This document shows, in pieces, positions 49,650-60,843 of a stretch of DNA of 64,000 nucleotides. The DNA lies in contig NZ_BMMU01000008.1 in NCBI RefSeq assembly GCF_014646095.1, forward strand, positions 1 to 64,000. Reading direction: 5' to 3'. The position numbers and the translations under genes were made by a program. Positions within the stretch are counted from its first letter, which is position 1. Every line of letters begins with the position of its first letter. The notes under the pieces are model-generated. The model saw nothing but the letters and a program-made list of their open reading frames with translations. It made no database searches and was not told where the DNA came from. Source of the stretch: Streptomyces lacrimifluminis (GTDB lineage Bacteria; Actinomycetota; Actinomycetes; Streptomycetales; Streptomycetaceae).

Positions 49650-50363
49650 TCATCCCTCGGCGGAGGCGATCCTTCGCAGGATGTCCGGTCGGCGTATCAG
49701 CAGCGCTCGCCTTCCCGTTTCCACGGCTTCCTTCTCGCGCAGTTCGCGCAGCAGGCGCTGGACCATCTCCCGGGAGGCGCCCACCGAGCCCGCCAGTTCC
49801 TGTTTGCTCAGGGGGACGGAGAGTTCGATGCCCTCGGGGGTGCGGCGGCCGTGGGTGCGGGCGAGGTCGAGGAGGAGTATCGCGAAGCGTTCCCGTACGT
49901 TCATGGAGGCGAACTCCAGGCGGCGGCGGTCCGCGGCTCGGGTGCGGTCGGCCGTGAGGCCCAGCAGGGCGAACGAAACAGCTGGTGAACGGCTCAGGAA
50001 GTCGGTGAAGCGGGCGTGTTCCACGACCACCGCCCGCACCACCTCCAGCGCGGTCACCGTGGCAGACCGGGGACGCCCGGTGAGTGCCGCCGACTCGCCG
50101 ACGATGTCGCCGGGGCCGCGCAGCGAGAGGAGTGCCTCGTAGCCGTTGGCGGCCGACGCGGTGACCTTTGTCCAGCCCTGGACCAGGAAGAGGACGTGGG
50201 AGGAGGGCTCGCTCTGGTGGATCAGGGTCACCCGGGTGGCGAAATTCAGCTCGTGGCCCAGGGACAGGAGGGCCGTGCGGTCTTCCTGTTCAAGGCGGGC
50301 GAGGAAGGGCACCCGGTCGTCCAGGCCCCCGTCGTCCAGTGAGTACACGGCCGTCCCGATCAC
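49650..50363 (-). CDS. Crp/Fnr-family transcriptional regulator
   Basis: Regulator of 237 residues. A cyclic-nucleotide-binding-type jelly roll covers ~15-135 (FATRVTLIHQSEPSSHVLFLVQGWTKV; GPGDIVGESAALTGRPRSATVTAL), resembling a phosphate-binding cassette but with GESAALTGRPRSATV in place of the canonical GELALxxxxPRxATV. The dimer helix and a winged helix follow (LSVPLSKQELAGSVGASREMVQRLLRELREKEAV). GTG 50363 is chosen because VIGTAVYSLDDGGL leads to the fold; the open frame adds 45 residues. It lies upstream of the cyclase cassette in the same orientation and divergent from rpsL. Whether it binds a cyclic nucleotide is unknown. Confidence 0.85.
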   Translation of the reverse strand: MIGTAVYSLDDGGLDDRVPFLARLEQEDRTALLSLGHELNFATRVTLIHQSEPSSHVLFLVQGWTKVTASAANGYEALLSLRGPGDIVGESAALTGRPRSATVTALEVVRAVVVEHARFTDFLSRSPAVSFALLGLTADRTRAADRRRLEFASMNVRERFAILLLDLARTHGRRTPEGIELSVPLSKQELAGSVGASREMVQRLLRELREKEAVETGRRALLIRRPDILRRIASAEG

Positions 50364-50775
50364 GCTCAGCCCCCGAATTGTCGCAGCGGACGGATCAAGG
50401 TACTGAACGGGTGGCGTCTCAGGGCTGTAAAGGGCGCGATTCAGCCACCTTGGCTCGCAACCGGCCAAAGGTTGGCGGACGATGTCACAAGCGGTCAAAG
50501 GAGGGCTCGTGGGCCGTCCGAAGCCCGGCGTGTCGTACCGCTCTCCATTTGTTTTGACCGAAGTCGTTGAGGTAGGTACGCTCAGACCTTGTGCCTGGGG
50601 TGTGCCCTGGCCCTCGTGCGTGCCTTCGAACCGCGCGGGGAGCCGTAAGTGACCACCGCAATCTGCGCCCTTCCCGCCTCGCGGCGGGGATCTGCAGTAT
50701 TCGACACACCCGACCGCGTGGGTCGGCGATGTTCCAGGTTAGCTTCACCATCGGCACACAGAAACCGGAGAAGTA
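50364..50775 (+). promoter_or_regulatory. rpsL promoter and leader
   Basis: TTGACC (50554-50559) and TACGCT (50577-50582) are 17 bases apart, giving a leader of about 185 bases. The leader contains the 25-base sequence at 50702-50726 that is also found before rpsJ. The left part of the interval (50364-50550) is the divergent promoter side of the Crp-type gene; no other gene is visible. Confidence 0.7.
50702..50726 (+). promoter_or_regulatory. 25-base leader element shared with rpsJ (copy 1)
   Basis: Identical to 60430-60454. It contains the stem-loop CCGACC-GCGTG-GGTCGG, 50 bases before the rpsL start. Confidence 0.75.
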
Positions 50776-51147
50776 GTGCCTACGATCCAGCAGCTGGTCC
50801 GGAAGGGCCGGCAGGACAAGGTCGAGAAGAACAAGACGCCCGCGCTCGAGGGCTCTCCCCAGCGCCGTGGTGTCTGCACGCGTGTGTTCACGACCACCCC
50901 GAAGAAGCCGAACTCGGCCCTGCGTAAGGTCGCGCGTGTGCGTCTGACCAGCGGGATCGAGGTCACCGCTTACATTCCGGGTGAGGGACACAACCTGCAG
51001 GAGCACTCCATCGTGCTCGTGCGTGGTGGCCGTGTGAAGGACCTGCCCGGTGTTCGCTACAAGATCATCCGCGGCTCCCTTGACACCCAGGGTGTCAAGA
51101 ACCGCAAGCAGGCCCGCAGCCGCTACGGCGCCAAGAAGGAGAAGTAA
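50776..51147 (+). CDS. rpsL: 30S ribosomal protein S12
   Basis: Decoding-site protein of 123 residues and first gene of the str operon. The two streptomycin-related loops are wild type: [13 protein letters not shown] with the lysine usually numbered 43 in actinobacteria, and [12 protein letters not shown] with lysine 88. The end [11 protein letters not shown] is normal. GTG 50776 has GGAGAAG close upstream. The next gene starts two bases after the stop. Confidence 0.97.
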   Translation: MPTIQQLVRKGRQDKVEKNKTPALEGSPQRRGVCTRVFTTTPKKPNSALRKVARVRLTSGIEVTAYIPGEGHNLQEHSIVLVRGGRVKDLPGVRYKIIRGSLDTQGVKNRKQARSRYGAKKEK

Positions 51148-51149
51148 GA

Positions 51150-51620
51150 ATGCCTCGTAAGGGCCCCGCCCCGAAGCGCCCGGTCATCATCGACCCGGTC
51201 TACGGTTCTCCTCTTGTCACGTCGCTGATCAACAAGGTGCTGCTGAACGGCAAGCGCTCCACCGCCGAGCGCATCGTGTACGGCGCCATGGAGGGCCTGC
51301 GCGAGAAGACCAGCAATGACCCGGTCATCACGCTGAAGCGCGCGCTGGAGAACATCAAGCCGACCCTTGAGGTCAAGTCCCGCCGTGTCGGTGGTGCGAC
51401 GTACCAGGTCCCGATCGAGGTCAAGCCCGGTCGTGCCAACACGCTCGCGCTGCGCTGGCTGGTCGGTTACTCCCGCGCCCGTCGCGAGAAGACCATGACC
51501 GAGCGTCTGCTCAACGAGCTTCTCGACGCTTCGAACGGCCTCGGCGCGGCCGTCAAGAAGCGCGAGGACACCCACAAGATGGCCGAGTCGAACAAGGCCT
51601 TCGCGCACTACCGCTGGTAG
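51150..51620 (+). CDS. rpsG: 30S ribosomal protein S7
   Basis: Primary 16S rRNA binding protein of the small-subunit head, 156 residues. [10 protein letters not shown].. begins it; [40 protein letters not shown] and [15 protein letters not shown] are conserved. It follows rpsL by two bases and precedes fusA by 39, the standard str operon. Confidence 0.97.
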   Translation: MPRKGPAPKRPVIIDPVYGSPLVTSLINKVLLNGKRSTAERIVYGAMEGLREKTSNDPVITLKRALENIKPTLEVKSRRVGGATYQVPIEVKPGRANTLALRWLVGYSRARREKTMTERLLNELLDASNGLGAAVKKREDTHKMAESNKAFAHYRW

Positions 51621-51659
51621 TCGCTCCCCCCATCGAGACCGAGAGAAGACCGAAGCCTT

Positions 51660-53786
51660 ATGGCTACCACTTCACTTGACCTGGCCAGGGTCCGCAACAT
51701 CGGGATCATGGCCCACATCGACGCGGGCAAGACGACCACCACCGAGCGGATCCTCTTCTACACCGGCGTCAGCTACAAGATCGGTGAGGTCCACGACGGC
51801 GCTGCCACCATGGACTGGATGGAGCAGGAGCAGGAGCGTGGCATCACGATCACCTCTGCTGCCACCACCTGTCACTGGCCGCTCGAGGACGACGACTACA
51901 CGATCAACATCATCGACACCCCCGGGCACGTCGACTTCACCGTCGAGGTGGAGCGTTCGCTCCGCGTCCTCGACGGCGCTGTCACGGTGTTCGACGGCGT
52001 CGCCGGTGTCGAGCCGCAGTCCGAGACGGTGTGGCGTCAGGCCGACCGTTACGGCGTGCCGCGTATCTGCTTCGTCAACAAGCTCGACCGGACCGGCGCG
52101 GAGTTCCACCGCTGCGTCGACATGATCAAGGACCGCCTCGGTGCGGTGCCGCTGATCATGCAGCTTCCGATCGGTGCCGAGATGGACTTCAAGGGCGTTG
52201 TGGACCTGGTCCGCATGAAGGCGCTCGTGTGGTCCGCCGAGGCGGCGAAGGGCGAGATGTACGACGTCGTCGACATCCCGGCCACGCACGCCGAGGCTGC
52301 CGAGGAGTACCGCGGCAAGCTGGTCGAGGCCGTCGCCGAGAACGACGACGAGATCATGGAGCTGTTCCTGGAGGGCCAGGAGCCCACCGAGGAGCAGCTG
52401 TACGCCGCGATCCGTCGCGTCACCATCGCGTCCGGCAAGTCCAACGGCGTCACGGTCACCCCGGTGTTCTGTGGCACCGCGTTCAAGAACAAGGGCGTCC
52501 AGCCCCTGCTCGACGCGGTCGTCCGCTACCTGCCGACCCCGCTCGACGTCGAGGCCATCGAGGGCCACGACGTGAAGGACCCCGAGCTGGTCGTCAAGCG
52601 CAAGCCGTCCGTGGACGAGCCGCTGTCGGCGCTGGCGTTCAAGATCATGAGCGACCCGCACCTCGGCAAGCTCACGTTCGTGCGTATCTACTCCGGACGC
52701 CTGGAGACCGGCACCGCGGTGCTGAACTCCGTCAAGGGCAAGAAGGAGCGCATCGGCAAGATCTACCGTATGCACGCGAACAAGCGTGAGGAGATCGAGG
52801 CGGTGGGCGCCGGTGACATCGTCGCCGTGATGGGTCTGAAGCAGACCACGACCGGTGAGACGCTCTGTGATGACAAGAACCCGGTGATCCTGGAGTCCAT
52901 GGACTTCCCGGCGCCGGTCATCCAGGTCGCCATCGAGCCCAAGTCCAAGGGTGACCAGGAGAAGCTGGGTGTCGCCATCCAGCGTCTCGCGGAGGAGGAC
53001 CCCTCCTTCCACGTTCACTCGGACGAGGAGACGGGCCAGACCATCCTCGGCGGTATGGGCGAGCTGCACCTTGAGGTGCTGGTCGACCGTATGAAGCGCG
53101 AGTTCAGGGTCGAAGCCAACGTCGGTAAGCCGCAGGTCGCGTACCGTGAGACGATCCGTAAGGCCGTCGAGCGCGTGGACTACACCCACAAGAAGCAGAC
53201 CGGTGGTACCGGTCAGTTCGCCAAGGTGCAGATCGCGATCGAGCCCATCACGGACGGCGACGCGTCGTACGAGTTCGTGAACAAGGTCACCGGTGGCCGT
53301 ATCCCGCGGGAGTACATTCCTTCGGTGGACGCCGGTGCGCAGGAGGCCATGCAGTTCGGCATCCTCGCCGGCTACGAGATGACGGGCGTCCGCGTCACGC
53401 TTCTCGACGGTGCCTACCACGAGGTCGACTCCTCCGAGCTCGCGTTCAAGATCGCCGGATCGCAGGCCTTCAAGGAGGCCGCGCGCAAGGCGAGCCCTGT
53501 GCTCCTGGAGCCGATGATGGCCGTCGAGGTCACCACGCCCGAGGACTACATGGGTGACGTCATTGGCGACATCAACTCCCGCCGTGGTCAGATCCAGGCC
53601 ATGGAGGAGCGTGCCGGTGCCCGCGTCGTGAAGGGCCTCGTGCCCCTCTCGGAGATGTTCGGCTACGTCGGTGACCTCCGCAGCAAGACCTCGGGTCGCG
53701 CAAGCTACTCGATGCAGTTCGACTCCTACGCCGAGGTTCCCAGGAACGTCGCCGAGGAGATCATCGCGAAGGCCAAGGGCGAGTAA
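51660..53786 (+). CDS. fusA: elongation factor G
   Basis: Translocase GTPase, 708 residues. G motifs: [15 protein letters not shown] (G1), [11 protein letters not shown] (G2), DTPGHVDF (G3), NKLDRTGA (G4). Domain IV shows the [17 protein letters not shown] loop region and [22 protein letters not shown], domain [29 protein letters not shown] (in parts). No fusidic-acid-type substitution is obvious by eye. ATG 51660. Confidence 0.97.
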   Translation: MATTSLDLARVRNIGIMAHIDAGKTTTTERILFYTGVSYKIGEVHDGAATMDWMEQEQERGITITSAATTCHWPLEDDDYTINIIDTPGHVDFTVEVERSLRVLDGAVTVFDGVAGVEPQSETVWRQADRYGVPRICFVNKLDRTGAEFHRCVDMIKDRLGAVPLIMQLPIGAEMDFKGVVDLVRMKALVWSAEAAKGEMYDVVDIPATHAEAAEEYRGKLVEAVAENDDEIMELFLEGQEPTEEQLYAAIRRVTIASGKSNGVTVTPVFCGTAFKNKGVQPLLDAVVRYLPTPLDVEAIEGHDVKDPELVVKRKPSVDEPLSALAFKIMSDPHLGKLTFVRIYSGRLETGTAVLNSVKGKKERIGKIYRMHANKREEIEAVGAGDIVAVMGLKQTTTGETLCDDKNPVILESMDFPAPVIQVAIEPKSKGDQEKLGVAIQRLAEEDPSFHVHSDEETGQTILGGMGELHLEVLVDRMKREFRVEANVGKPQVAYRETIRKAVERVDYTHKKQTGGTGQFAKVQIAIEPITDGDASYEFVNKVTGGRIPREYIPSVDAGAQEAMQFGILAGYEMTGVRVTLLDGAYHEVDSSELAFKIAGSQAFKEAARKASPVLLEPMMAVEVTTPEDYMGDVIGDINSRRGQIQAMEERAGARVVKGLVPLSEMFGYVGDLRSKTSGRASYSMQFDSYAEVPRNVAEEIIAKAKGE

Positions 53787-53928
53787 CGCACCCGGTTTAC
53801 ACGCTTTAGGCTTGACCCGACCGCCGGGGGAAACCCGGGAGGGAAAACCCCGGCGGGCGGCATCCCAGCAAAGATCACCTGGCGCCGATGAGTAAGGCGT
53901 ACCAGAACCACTCCGCAGGAGGACCCCA

Positions 53929-55122
<1,194 letters not shown>

Positions 55123-55171
55123 TCCTTGGTGGCTTGACAGCCTGACCTCGGTATCTCTCGCGAGCTGCCTG

Positions 55172-55212
55172 AAGAGGCCCGTACGACTTCGGTCGTGCGG
55201 GTCTCTTTGCTT
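55172..55212 (+). terminator. intrinsic terminator after tuf
   Basis: A 16-bp stem (55172-55187 with 55192-55207, two G-U pairs) closes on a TTCG tetraloop and is followed by TGCTTTT. Confidence 0.88.
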
Positions 55213-55327
55213 TTCCCGCTTTGCTGTTACGAAAATATTCGGCGCGTACGACCCATTGTTCACTCCGCGCACCCGCCCCCACATTTGTCATGCCACTGAC
55301 CAAATTCGGCGGAGGGGTGGGTGCGTC

Positions 55328-58300
55328 ATGTCTGGGGCCGTCAGCCGTAGAGCTGTCCTTGGGGCCGGTCTCGCGGCGGTGCCGGTGCTGTCGGGGGTCG
55401 CGTGGGCGGGGGAGGGCGCGGTGCGCCGCACGGACTCCGGTGCGTACATCTCGTTCACCGGCGGCGCGTTCGCGGTCGTCGGGGCGCCGGTCGTCGTCAG
55501 CGCCGAGGACCATCCCGGCGTCGTACGGGTCGCCGGTGACCTGCGGGACGACATCGAACGCGTCACGGGTGTACGTCCGGCCGCGACCGTCGCCCGTGAG
55601 GTGATCCTGGTCGGCACGATCGGCCGCAGCCCGCTGATCGACGGTCTGATCCGCGCCGGCAAGCTGAACGTCAAGGGCATCGCGGGCCGCTGGGAGACCT
55701 CGCTCCAGACGGTCGTGGAGCATCCGATGCCGGGCGTCGACCGGGCGTTCGTCATCGCGGGCAGTGACCCACGCGGCACGATCTTCGGAGCGTACGACGT
55801 CTCGTACGGCATCGGGGTCTCGCCCTGGTACTGGTGGGACGACGTACCGCCGGTCCACCGGGACGCGGTGTACGTGCTGCCGGGGAGGCATACGCAGGGC
55901 ACCCCGGCCGTGAAGTACCGCGGGATTTTCATCAACGACGAGAATCCGGCGCTGGGCACCTGGGCGCCGAAGTTCTTCGGCCCCGGGAAGGCTCCCGGCC
56001 ACCCCGGAGGCTTCAACGCCGCCTTCTTCGAGCGGGTCTTCGAGGTGCTGCTGCGCCTGAAGGCGAACTACCTCTGGCCGGCCGTGTGGGGCAGGGCGTT
56101 CGCCGAGGACGACCCGGAGAACCACGCGAGGGCGAAGGCGTACGGCATCGTCATGGGCACGTCCCACGAGGCGCCGATGATGCGGGGCATCGAGGAGTGG
56201 AACCGGCACGCGGTGCCGGCGGTGCGCGACAGCGCGGGGAATGTGGTGACTCCGGGGCGGGACCCCTACGGGGGTACGGGCGAGTGGTCGTACCGTCGCA
56301 ACGCGGAGGCTGTCCGGGCGTACTGGCGTGACGGCATCCGGCGGATGGTCGACGAGGACTTCGAGGGCGTCGTCACCCTGGGCATGCGCGGCAACGGCGA
56401 CACCAGCCTGCCGGACGGCGACGGCATCGAGCTGATGCGGGAGATCATCGAGACGCAGCGGGGGATCATCGCGGAGGTGACCGGGAAGCCGGTCGAGGAA
56501 ACCCCGCAGGTGTGGACCCTGTACAAGGAGGTCCAGCGGTACTGGGACCGCGGGTTGAGGGTGCCCGGCGACGTCACCGTCGTGCTGACCGACGACAACT
56601 GGGGCAACATCCGCAAGCACCCGGACCCGGCCGAGCCGGCGCGGAGCGGCGGATACGGCCTGTACTACCACTTCGACTACGTGGGCGTCGGCCGCAACTA
56701 CAAGTGGGTGGACACCGCCAACCTCCAGAACCTCTGGGACCAGCTCCACCAGGCCCACGCGTACGGGAACCACGGCCTGTGGGTGGTGAACGTCGGAGAC
56801 CTGAAGGGGAACGAACTCCCCGCCGAGTTCTTCCTCGACTACGCCTGGAATCCAGCCCGTTGGGACCTCGCGAACCTGGAGGAGTGGGAACGGCGGTACG
56901 CCCGCCAGAACTTCGGCGCCGAGCACGCGGCGGCGATCGCCTCGGTGCTCGCCGGGTACGGGCAGTTGCAGGCCCGTCGCAAGCCCGAGTTGCTCAACCG
57001 CCGCATCACGCTCAACCCCGCGAAGGACCCGACGAAGGACGAGTCGGCGATCGTGTACGACGACCAGGAGACCCCTTTCTCCTTCGGTCACCGGGAGTTG
57101 GAGCGGGTGACGGAGGAGTGGCGGGGGTTGGCGAGGAAGGCGGAGCGGGTGCGCGGACGCCTGCCCGCCCGGGTGCAGGACGCGTGGTACGAACTCGTCG
57201 GGTACCAGGTGGAGGCGACCGCCAACCTCTACGCCCTGCGCGAGGCCGAGTTCGAGAACCTCCTGTACGCGGCCCAGGGGCGCGCGGCGACCAACGACAG
57301 CGCGGCACGGGCGGAAGCCGGTCTGGAACGGGACTTCGCGCTCGCCGACCGCTTCAACCACCAGGTGGCGGGCGGCAAGTGGGAGGGCTTCCAGTCGCAG
57401 CCGCACATCGGCTACGGGGACGTGGAACGCTACGGGCCCAACGCGCCCTGGCAGCAGCCGGAGAAGGACCATGTGGCGCTGCCGGATGTGCTGTTCCCGG
57501 CCGTGCGGCGCGTGCAGCTGCCGGTGGGCGGGGAGTTGGGGGTGGCGGTCGACGGGGCCGAGGACTCGGGGGAGTGGTGGCCGGGGGGCGCTACCAGGGG
57601 TGCCGTACTGCCGGTGTTCAGCCCGTACCAGACGCGGCCCGACCAGTACGTCGAGGTGTTCAACCGGGGGCGTACGCCCTTCGAGTACCGGGTGAGGTCG
57701 TCGGTGCCGTGGCTGGTGGTGGACCGGCCGAGGGGGCGGGTCGAGCAGCAGGTGCGGTTGAGGGTGGGAGTGGACTGGGCCCGGGTGCCTGACGGTCGTA
57801 CGGACGCCTCGTTGACGGTGTCGGGAGCGGGGGCGTCGGTGACCGTCGCCTGCGTGCTGGAGAAGCCGTCGCGCAGAGAGCGGCGAGGGCTGCGCGGATT
57901 CGTGGAGGCGGGTGGCTATGTGGCGATCGACGCCGACAACCACGCCCGGATGGTGGAGAGTTGGCGGCGACTGGACCGCGTCGGCCGCACCGGCGCGGGG
58001 ATGACGCCGTGGCCGGTGACGGCTCCGCGCCGCACGCCGGGCGGGGCTTCGGCACGGTTGGAGTACGAGGTCGGCCTGCTGTCGGCGGGTGAGGTGACGG
58101 TGTGGGCGTATCTGTCTCCGCGCAACCCGGCGCTTCCGACGGGCGGGCTGCGGTACGCGGTGTCGTTCGACGAGGCAGAGCCGCAGCAGGTCGACATCCA
58201 CGCGGTCACGGGCGCGGACGACGGACTGATGAACAAGCAGTGGGCCCGCCATACGTCCGACAACGTGAACGTGACGGCGACCAGGCACACGCTGGCCGCG

Positions 58301-58426
58301 GCGGGCGTCCACCGGCTGAAGTTCTGGGTGGTCGACCCGACGGTGCTGGTGCAGCGGCTGGTGATCGACACGGGCGGGCTGACACCGACGTATCTGGGGC
58401 CCTTGGAGAGCCGTCGCATCCGCTGA
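55328..58426 (+). CDS. secreted GH115 xylan alpha-1,2-glucuronidase
   Basis: Extracellular enzyme of 1032 residues that removes (4-O-methyl)glucuronic acid side chains from xylan. It begins with a twin-arginine-like signal (SRRAVLGAGLAAVPVLSG, cleavage near AWAGEG). GH115 hallmarks: GSDPRGTIFGAYDVSYGIGVSPWYWWDDVP (in parts), KYRGIFINDENPALGTWAP, LRLKANYLWPAVWG, MGTSHEAPMMR, VTLGMRGNGDTS and VVLTDDNWGNIRKHP. A C-terminal beta-rich region (from ~750) completes the architecture. ATG 55328 is used; the open frame extends back into tuf. It is followed after 37 bases by a GH10 xylanase, with which it should act on glucuronoxylan. Confidence 0.9.
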   Translation: MSGAVSRRAVLGAGLAAVPVLSGVAWAGEGAVRRTDSGAYISFTGGAFAVVGAPVVVSAEDHPGVVRVAGDLRDDIERVTGVRPAATVAREVILVGTIGRSPLIDGLIRAGKLNVKGIAGRWETSLQTVVEHPMPGVDRAFVIAGSDPRGTIFGAYDVSYGIGVSPWYWWDDVPPVHRDAVYVLPGRHTQGTPAVKYRGIFINDENPALGTWAPKFFGPGKAPGHPGGFNAAFFERVFEVLLRLKANYLWPAVWGRAFAEDDPENHARAKAYGIVMGTSHEAPMMRGIEEWNRHAVPAVRDSAGNVVTPGRDPYGGTGEWSYRRNAEAVRAYWRDGIRRMVDEDFEGVVTLGMRGNGDTSLPDGDGIELMREIIETQRGIIAEVTGKPVEETPQVWTLYKEVQRYWDRGLRVPGDVTVVLTDDNWGNIRKHPDPAEPARSGGYGLYYHFDYVGVGRNYKWVDTANLQNLWDQLHQAHAYGNHGLWVVNVGDLKGNELPAEFFLDYAWNPARWDLANLEEWERRYARQNFGAEHAAAIASVLAGYGQLQARRKPELLNRRITLNPAKDPTKDESAIVYDDQETPFSFGHRELERVTEEWRGLARKAERVRGRLPARVQDAWYELVGYQVEATANLYALREAEFENLLYAAQGRAATNDSAARAEAGLERDFALADRFNHQVAGGKWEGFQSQPHIGYGDVERYGPNAPWQQPEKDHVALPDVLFPAVRRVQLPVGGELGVAVDGAEDSGEWWPGGATRGAVLPVFSPYQTRPDQYVEVFNRGRTPFEYRVRSSVPWLVVDRPRGRVEQQVRLRVGVDWARVPDGRTDASLTVSGAGASVTVACVLEKPSRRERRGLRGFVEAGGYVAIDADNHARMVESWRRLDRVGRTGAGMTPWPVTAPRRTPGGASARLEYEVGLLSAGEVTVWAYLSPRNPALPTGGLRYAVSFDEAEPQQVDIHAVTGADDGLMNKQWARHTSDNVNVTATRHTLAAAGVHRLKFWVVDPTVLVQRLVIDTGGLTPTYLGPLESRRIR

Positions 58427-58463
58427 GTACGTACAGGCAGCACACCGAGTGAGGGGACCGTAC

Positions 58464-59534
58464 ATGAACGTCTTCCGTATGCCCGTTTCCGCCGTGGCGC
58501 TGGCGGGGGTGGCTCTCCTGATCACCGGGGCAGCCGCCCAGCCCGCGTCGGCGCACCCGAAGCCGGTCCCGCTGAGGGCGCTGGCGGCCGGCACCGGCGT
58601 ACGCATCGGCACCGCCGTGGACATGGCGGCGCTGGCCGACGACACGACGTACCGCAGGACGACCGCACGGGAGTTCAACTCGGTGACCGCCGAGAACGTC
58701 ATGAAGTGGGAGTCGGTGGAGCCGAGCCGGGGGACGTACGACTGGCAACCGGCGGACGACCTGGTCCGCTCCGCGAGGGCGCACGGGCAGGCGGTACGGG
58801 GGCACACGCTGGTGTGGCACAGCCAGTTGCCGGGTTGGCTGACGACGGGGGTGGCGGACGGCTCGATCGGGGCGACTGAGCTGCGCGGGATCCTCAGGAA
58901 CCACATCACCACGGAGGTGAAGCGGTACAAGGGCAGGATCTACCAGTGGGACGTGGTGAACGAGGTCTTCGAGGAGGACGGTTCGCTGCGGAACTCGATC
59001 TGGTTGCAGCAGCTGGGCCCCTCGTACATCGAGGACGCCTTCCGCTGGGCGCACGCGGCCGACCCGAAGGCCAAGCTGTTCCTGAACGACTACAACGTCG
59101 AGGGGATCAACGCGAAGTCGACGGCCTACTACGACCTGGCGAAGCGGCTGCGGTCAAAAGGGGTCCCGGTACAGGGTTTCGGCATCCAGGGACACCTGGC
59201 CATCCAGTACGGCTTCCCGGGCCAGGTCGCCGAGAACCTCGCCCGCTTCGAGAAGCTGGGCATGCAGACGGCGTTCACCGAGGTCGACGTACGCATGATC
59301 CTGCCGGTGGACGAGGAGAAGCTCGCGACGCAGGCGACGTACTTCCGGGGACTGCTGGACGCGTGTGTCCAGGCGCGGCGGTGCACCTCGTTCACGGTGT
59401 GGGGGTTCAGCGACAAGTACTCGTGGGTGCCGGGGGTCTTCGACGGGCAGGGAGCGGCGACGCTGATGAACGAGGAGTTCGCGCGGAAGCCGGCGTTCGC
59501 GGCGGTGGGGGAGGGGCTTGCGGAGGGCGCCTGA
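58464..59534 (+). CDS. secreted GH10 endo-1,4-beta-xylanase
   Basis: Xylanase of 356 residues with a Sec signal peptide (~1-30, cleavage near ASA-HPK) and a single GH10 barrel, without a carbohydrate-binding module. The catalytic acid/base Glu lies in WDVVNEVFEEDG and the nucleophile Glu in TAFTEVDVRM; GHTLVWHSQLPGWL, FNDYN-like LFLNDYNVEG, and QGFGIQGHLAI are family signatures. ATG 58464 has GAGGGG 8 bases upstream. It forms a two-gene unit with the GH115 gene; the main-chain cleavage and side-chain removal are complementary. Confidence 0.93.
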   Translation: MNVFRMPVSAVALAGVALLITGAAAQPASAHPKPVPLRALAAGTGVRIGTAVDMAALADDTTYRRTTAREFNSVTAENVMKWESVEPSRGTYDWQPADDLVRSARAHGQAVRGHTLVWHSQLPGWLTTGVADGSIGATELRGILRNHITTEVKRYKGRIYQWDVVNEVFEEDGSLRNSIWLQQLGPSYIEDAFRWAHAADPKAKLFLNDYNVEGINAKSTAYYDLAKRLRSKGVPVQGFGIQGHLAIQYGFPGQVAENLARFEKLGMQTAFTEVDVRMILPVDEEKLATQATYFRGLLDACVQARRCTSFTVWGFSDKYSWVPGVFDGQGAATLMNEEFARKPAFAAVGEGLAEGA

Positions 59535-59606
59535 CGGTCCTGGGTGACGCGTTCCGGGTGACGGGTTCCAGATAACGGGCTCTGGTGGCTCTGGCAGCAC
59601 GGCAGG

Positions 59607-60066
59607 TCAGAGGAAGTGTCCGCTGGCGAGGTAGGGCGCCGGTGCGGGCATCCCACGGACGGCGATGTAGCCCTCCTGCCCGATGTCGAGACGGGCGGCG
59701 AGGCCGATGTCGACCGCCCACTGGTACTGGTCAGCAGGCGGGCCCGCACCAGGCGTACGCGGGAGGCGCGGGTCACCGATTCCGTCAGCAGCGCGCTCCA
59801 CGCGTCGAGGGACGAGACCCGGGGGGTTCTCCGACAGGCTCTGCCGCCGAGAGGAAGAAGGCACGCGCCCGGCCGGCTCCGCGCAGCTCCACGGTGATCT
59901 GGACCTGCCAGGACGGGAACTCGATCCGTACGGCCAGGGCGTCCGCGGCCCTTGCCCACAGGACGTCCGAGACGCGCAGGCCCTCCGCCCGACAGACCCG
60001 TATGTGCGATTCCAGGCGGGCCACCGCCAGGTTCAGGTCCATGTCGTGCGTCACACCAGGGATCAT
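59607..60066 (-). pseudogene. decayed gene of unknown function, two apparent frameshifts
   Basis: Coding-like protein sequence continues through all three minus-strand frames: MDLNLAVARLESHIRVC..IEFPSWQVQITVELRG (from 60066 or 60042 to about 59840), then VSSLDAWSALLTESVTRASRVRLV (about 59820-59745), then QYQWAVDIGLAARLDIGQEGYIAVRG to a stop at 59607. The first shift falls at a CCCCCC run on the minus strand (near 59820). I do not recognise the family. Either the gene is broken or the sequence has two errors; the intact product would be about 150 residues. Confidence 0.5.
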
Positions 60067-60517
60067 GGCCGGTGCCGCCGACCGGGGGACATGCCCCGGC
60101 CGGGTTTGACCTTCGTCACCCTGGGGGTATTCTCTCCGGCTCGATTGGCAAAGGCCCCGCCCCGTATGGCAGACTGTCGGAGTTGCTCGGTCGAGCGCCG
60201 ATGCTGCGCGCCTCCCGTCGGGAGGACCGGAAGCGAGTCCCACAGTACTCGTCGCCTCAACTGCCGTAAGGCAGCGCTGGGGCGGACGTACGGGAATCTT
60301 TCGGGAAGTGTCAGCGGGGTGCAGACCAGGCACCCGGTGGGTGTTTCAACCCCCGGTCCTGCGGTTGCTTTCGGGCGGGCCGCGTCCCTCGTAGGGAAAT
60401 CCGTAACGGATATCTGTGCGGCAGGAGCGCGACACACCCGACCGCGTGGGTCGGAGGACGGGACGCGAACCCCCGGGTTCCGGAGCGTTTCACTAGACAA
60501 AGGACTACTGAGTAGCC
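60067..60517 (+). promoter_or_regulatory. S10 operon promoter and leader
   Basis: Two promoter candidates: TTGACC (60106-60111), 16 bases, TATTCT (60128-60133); and TTGGCA (60145-60150), 19 bases, CAGACT (60170-60175). The leader to rpsJ is over 330 bases, long enough for a regulatory structure, and includes the 25-base element at 60430-60454. No gene is visible in it. Confidence 0.65.
60430..60454 (+). promoter_or_regulatory. 25-base leader element shared with rpsL (copy 2)
   Basis: Identical to 50702-50726, with the same CCGACC-GCGTG-GGTCGG stem-loop, 64 bases before the rpsJ start. Confidence 0.75.
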
Positions 60518-60826
60518 ATGGCGGGACAGAAGATCCGCATCCGGCTCAAGGCCTACGACCACGAGGTCATCGATTCCTCGGCGAAGAAGATCGTCGAGAC
60601 GGTGACGCGAACTGGTGCGTCGGTCGCGGGCCCGGTGCCGCTGCCCACTGAGAAGAACGTGTACTGCGTCATCAAGTCGCCGCACAAGTACAAGGACTCG
60701 CGCGAGCACTTCGAGATGCGCACGCACAAGCGCCTGATCGACATTCTCGACCCGACGCCCAAGACCGTTGACTCTCTGATGCGACTCGACCTCCCGGCCG
60801 GTGTCGACATCGAGATCAAGCTCTAG
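60518..60826 (+). CDS. rpsJ: 30S ribosomal protein S10
   Basis: First gene of the S10 operon, 102 residues. [59 protein letters not shown] (in parts) and [11 protein letters not shown] are conserved. It binds 16S rRNA and also NusB in antitermination. ATG 60518; the ribosome binding site AAAGGA is a little distant, which may matter for leader regulation. Confidence 0.97.
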   Translation: MAGQKIRIRLKAYDHEVIDSSAKKIVETVTRTGASVAGPVPLPTEKNVYCVIKSPHKYKDSREHFEMRTHKRLIDILDPTPKTVDSLMRLDLPAGVDIEIKL

Positions 60827-60843
60827 GGGACGGTGATCTGAGA

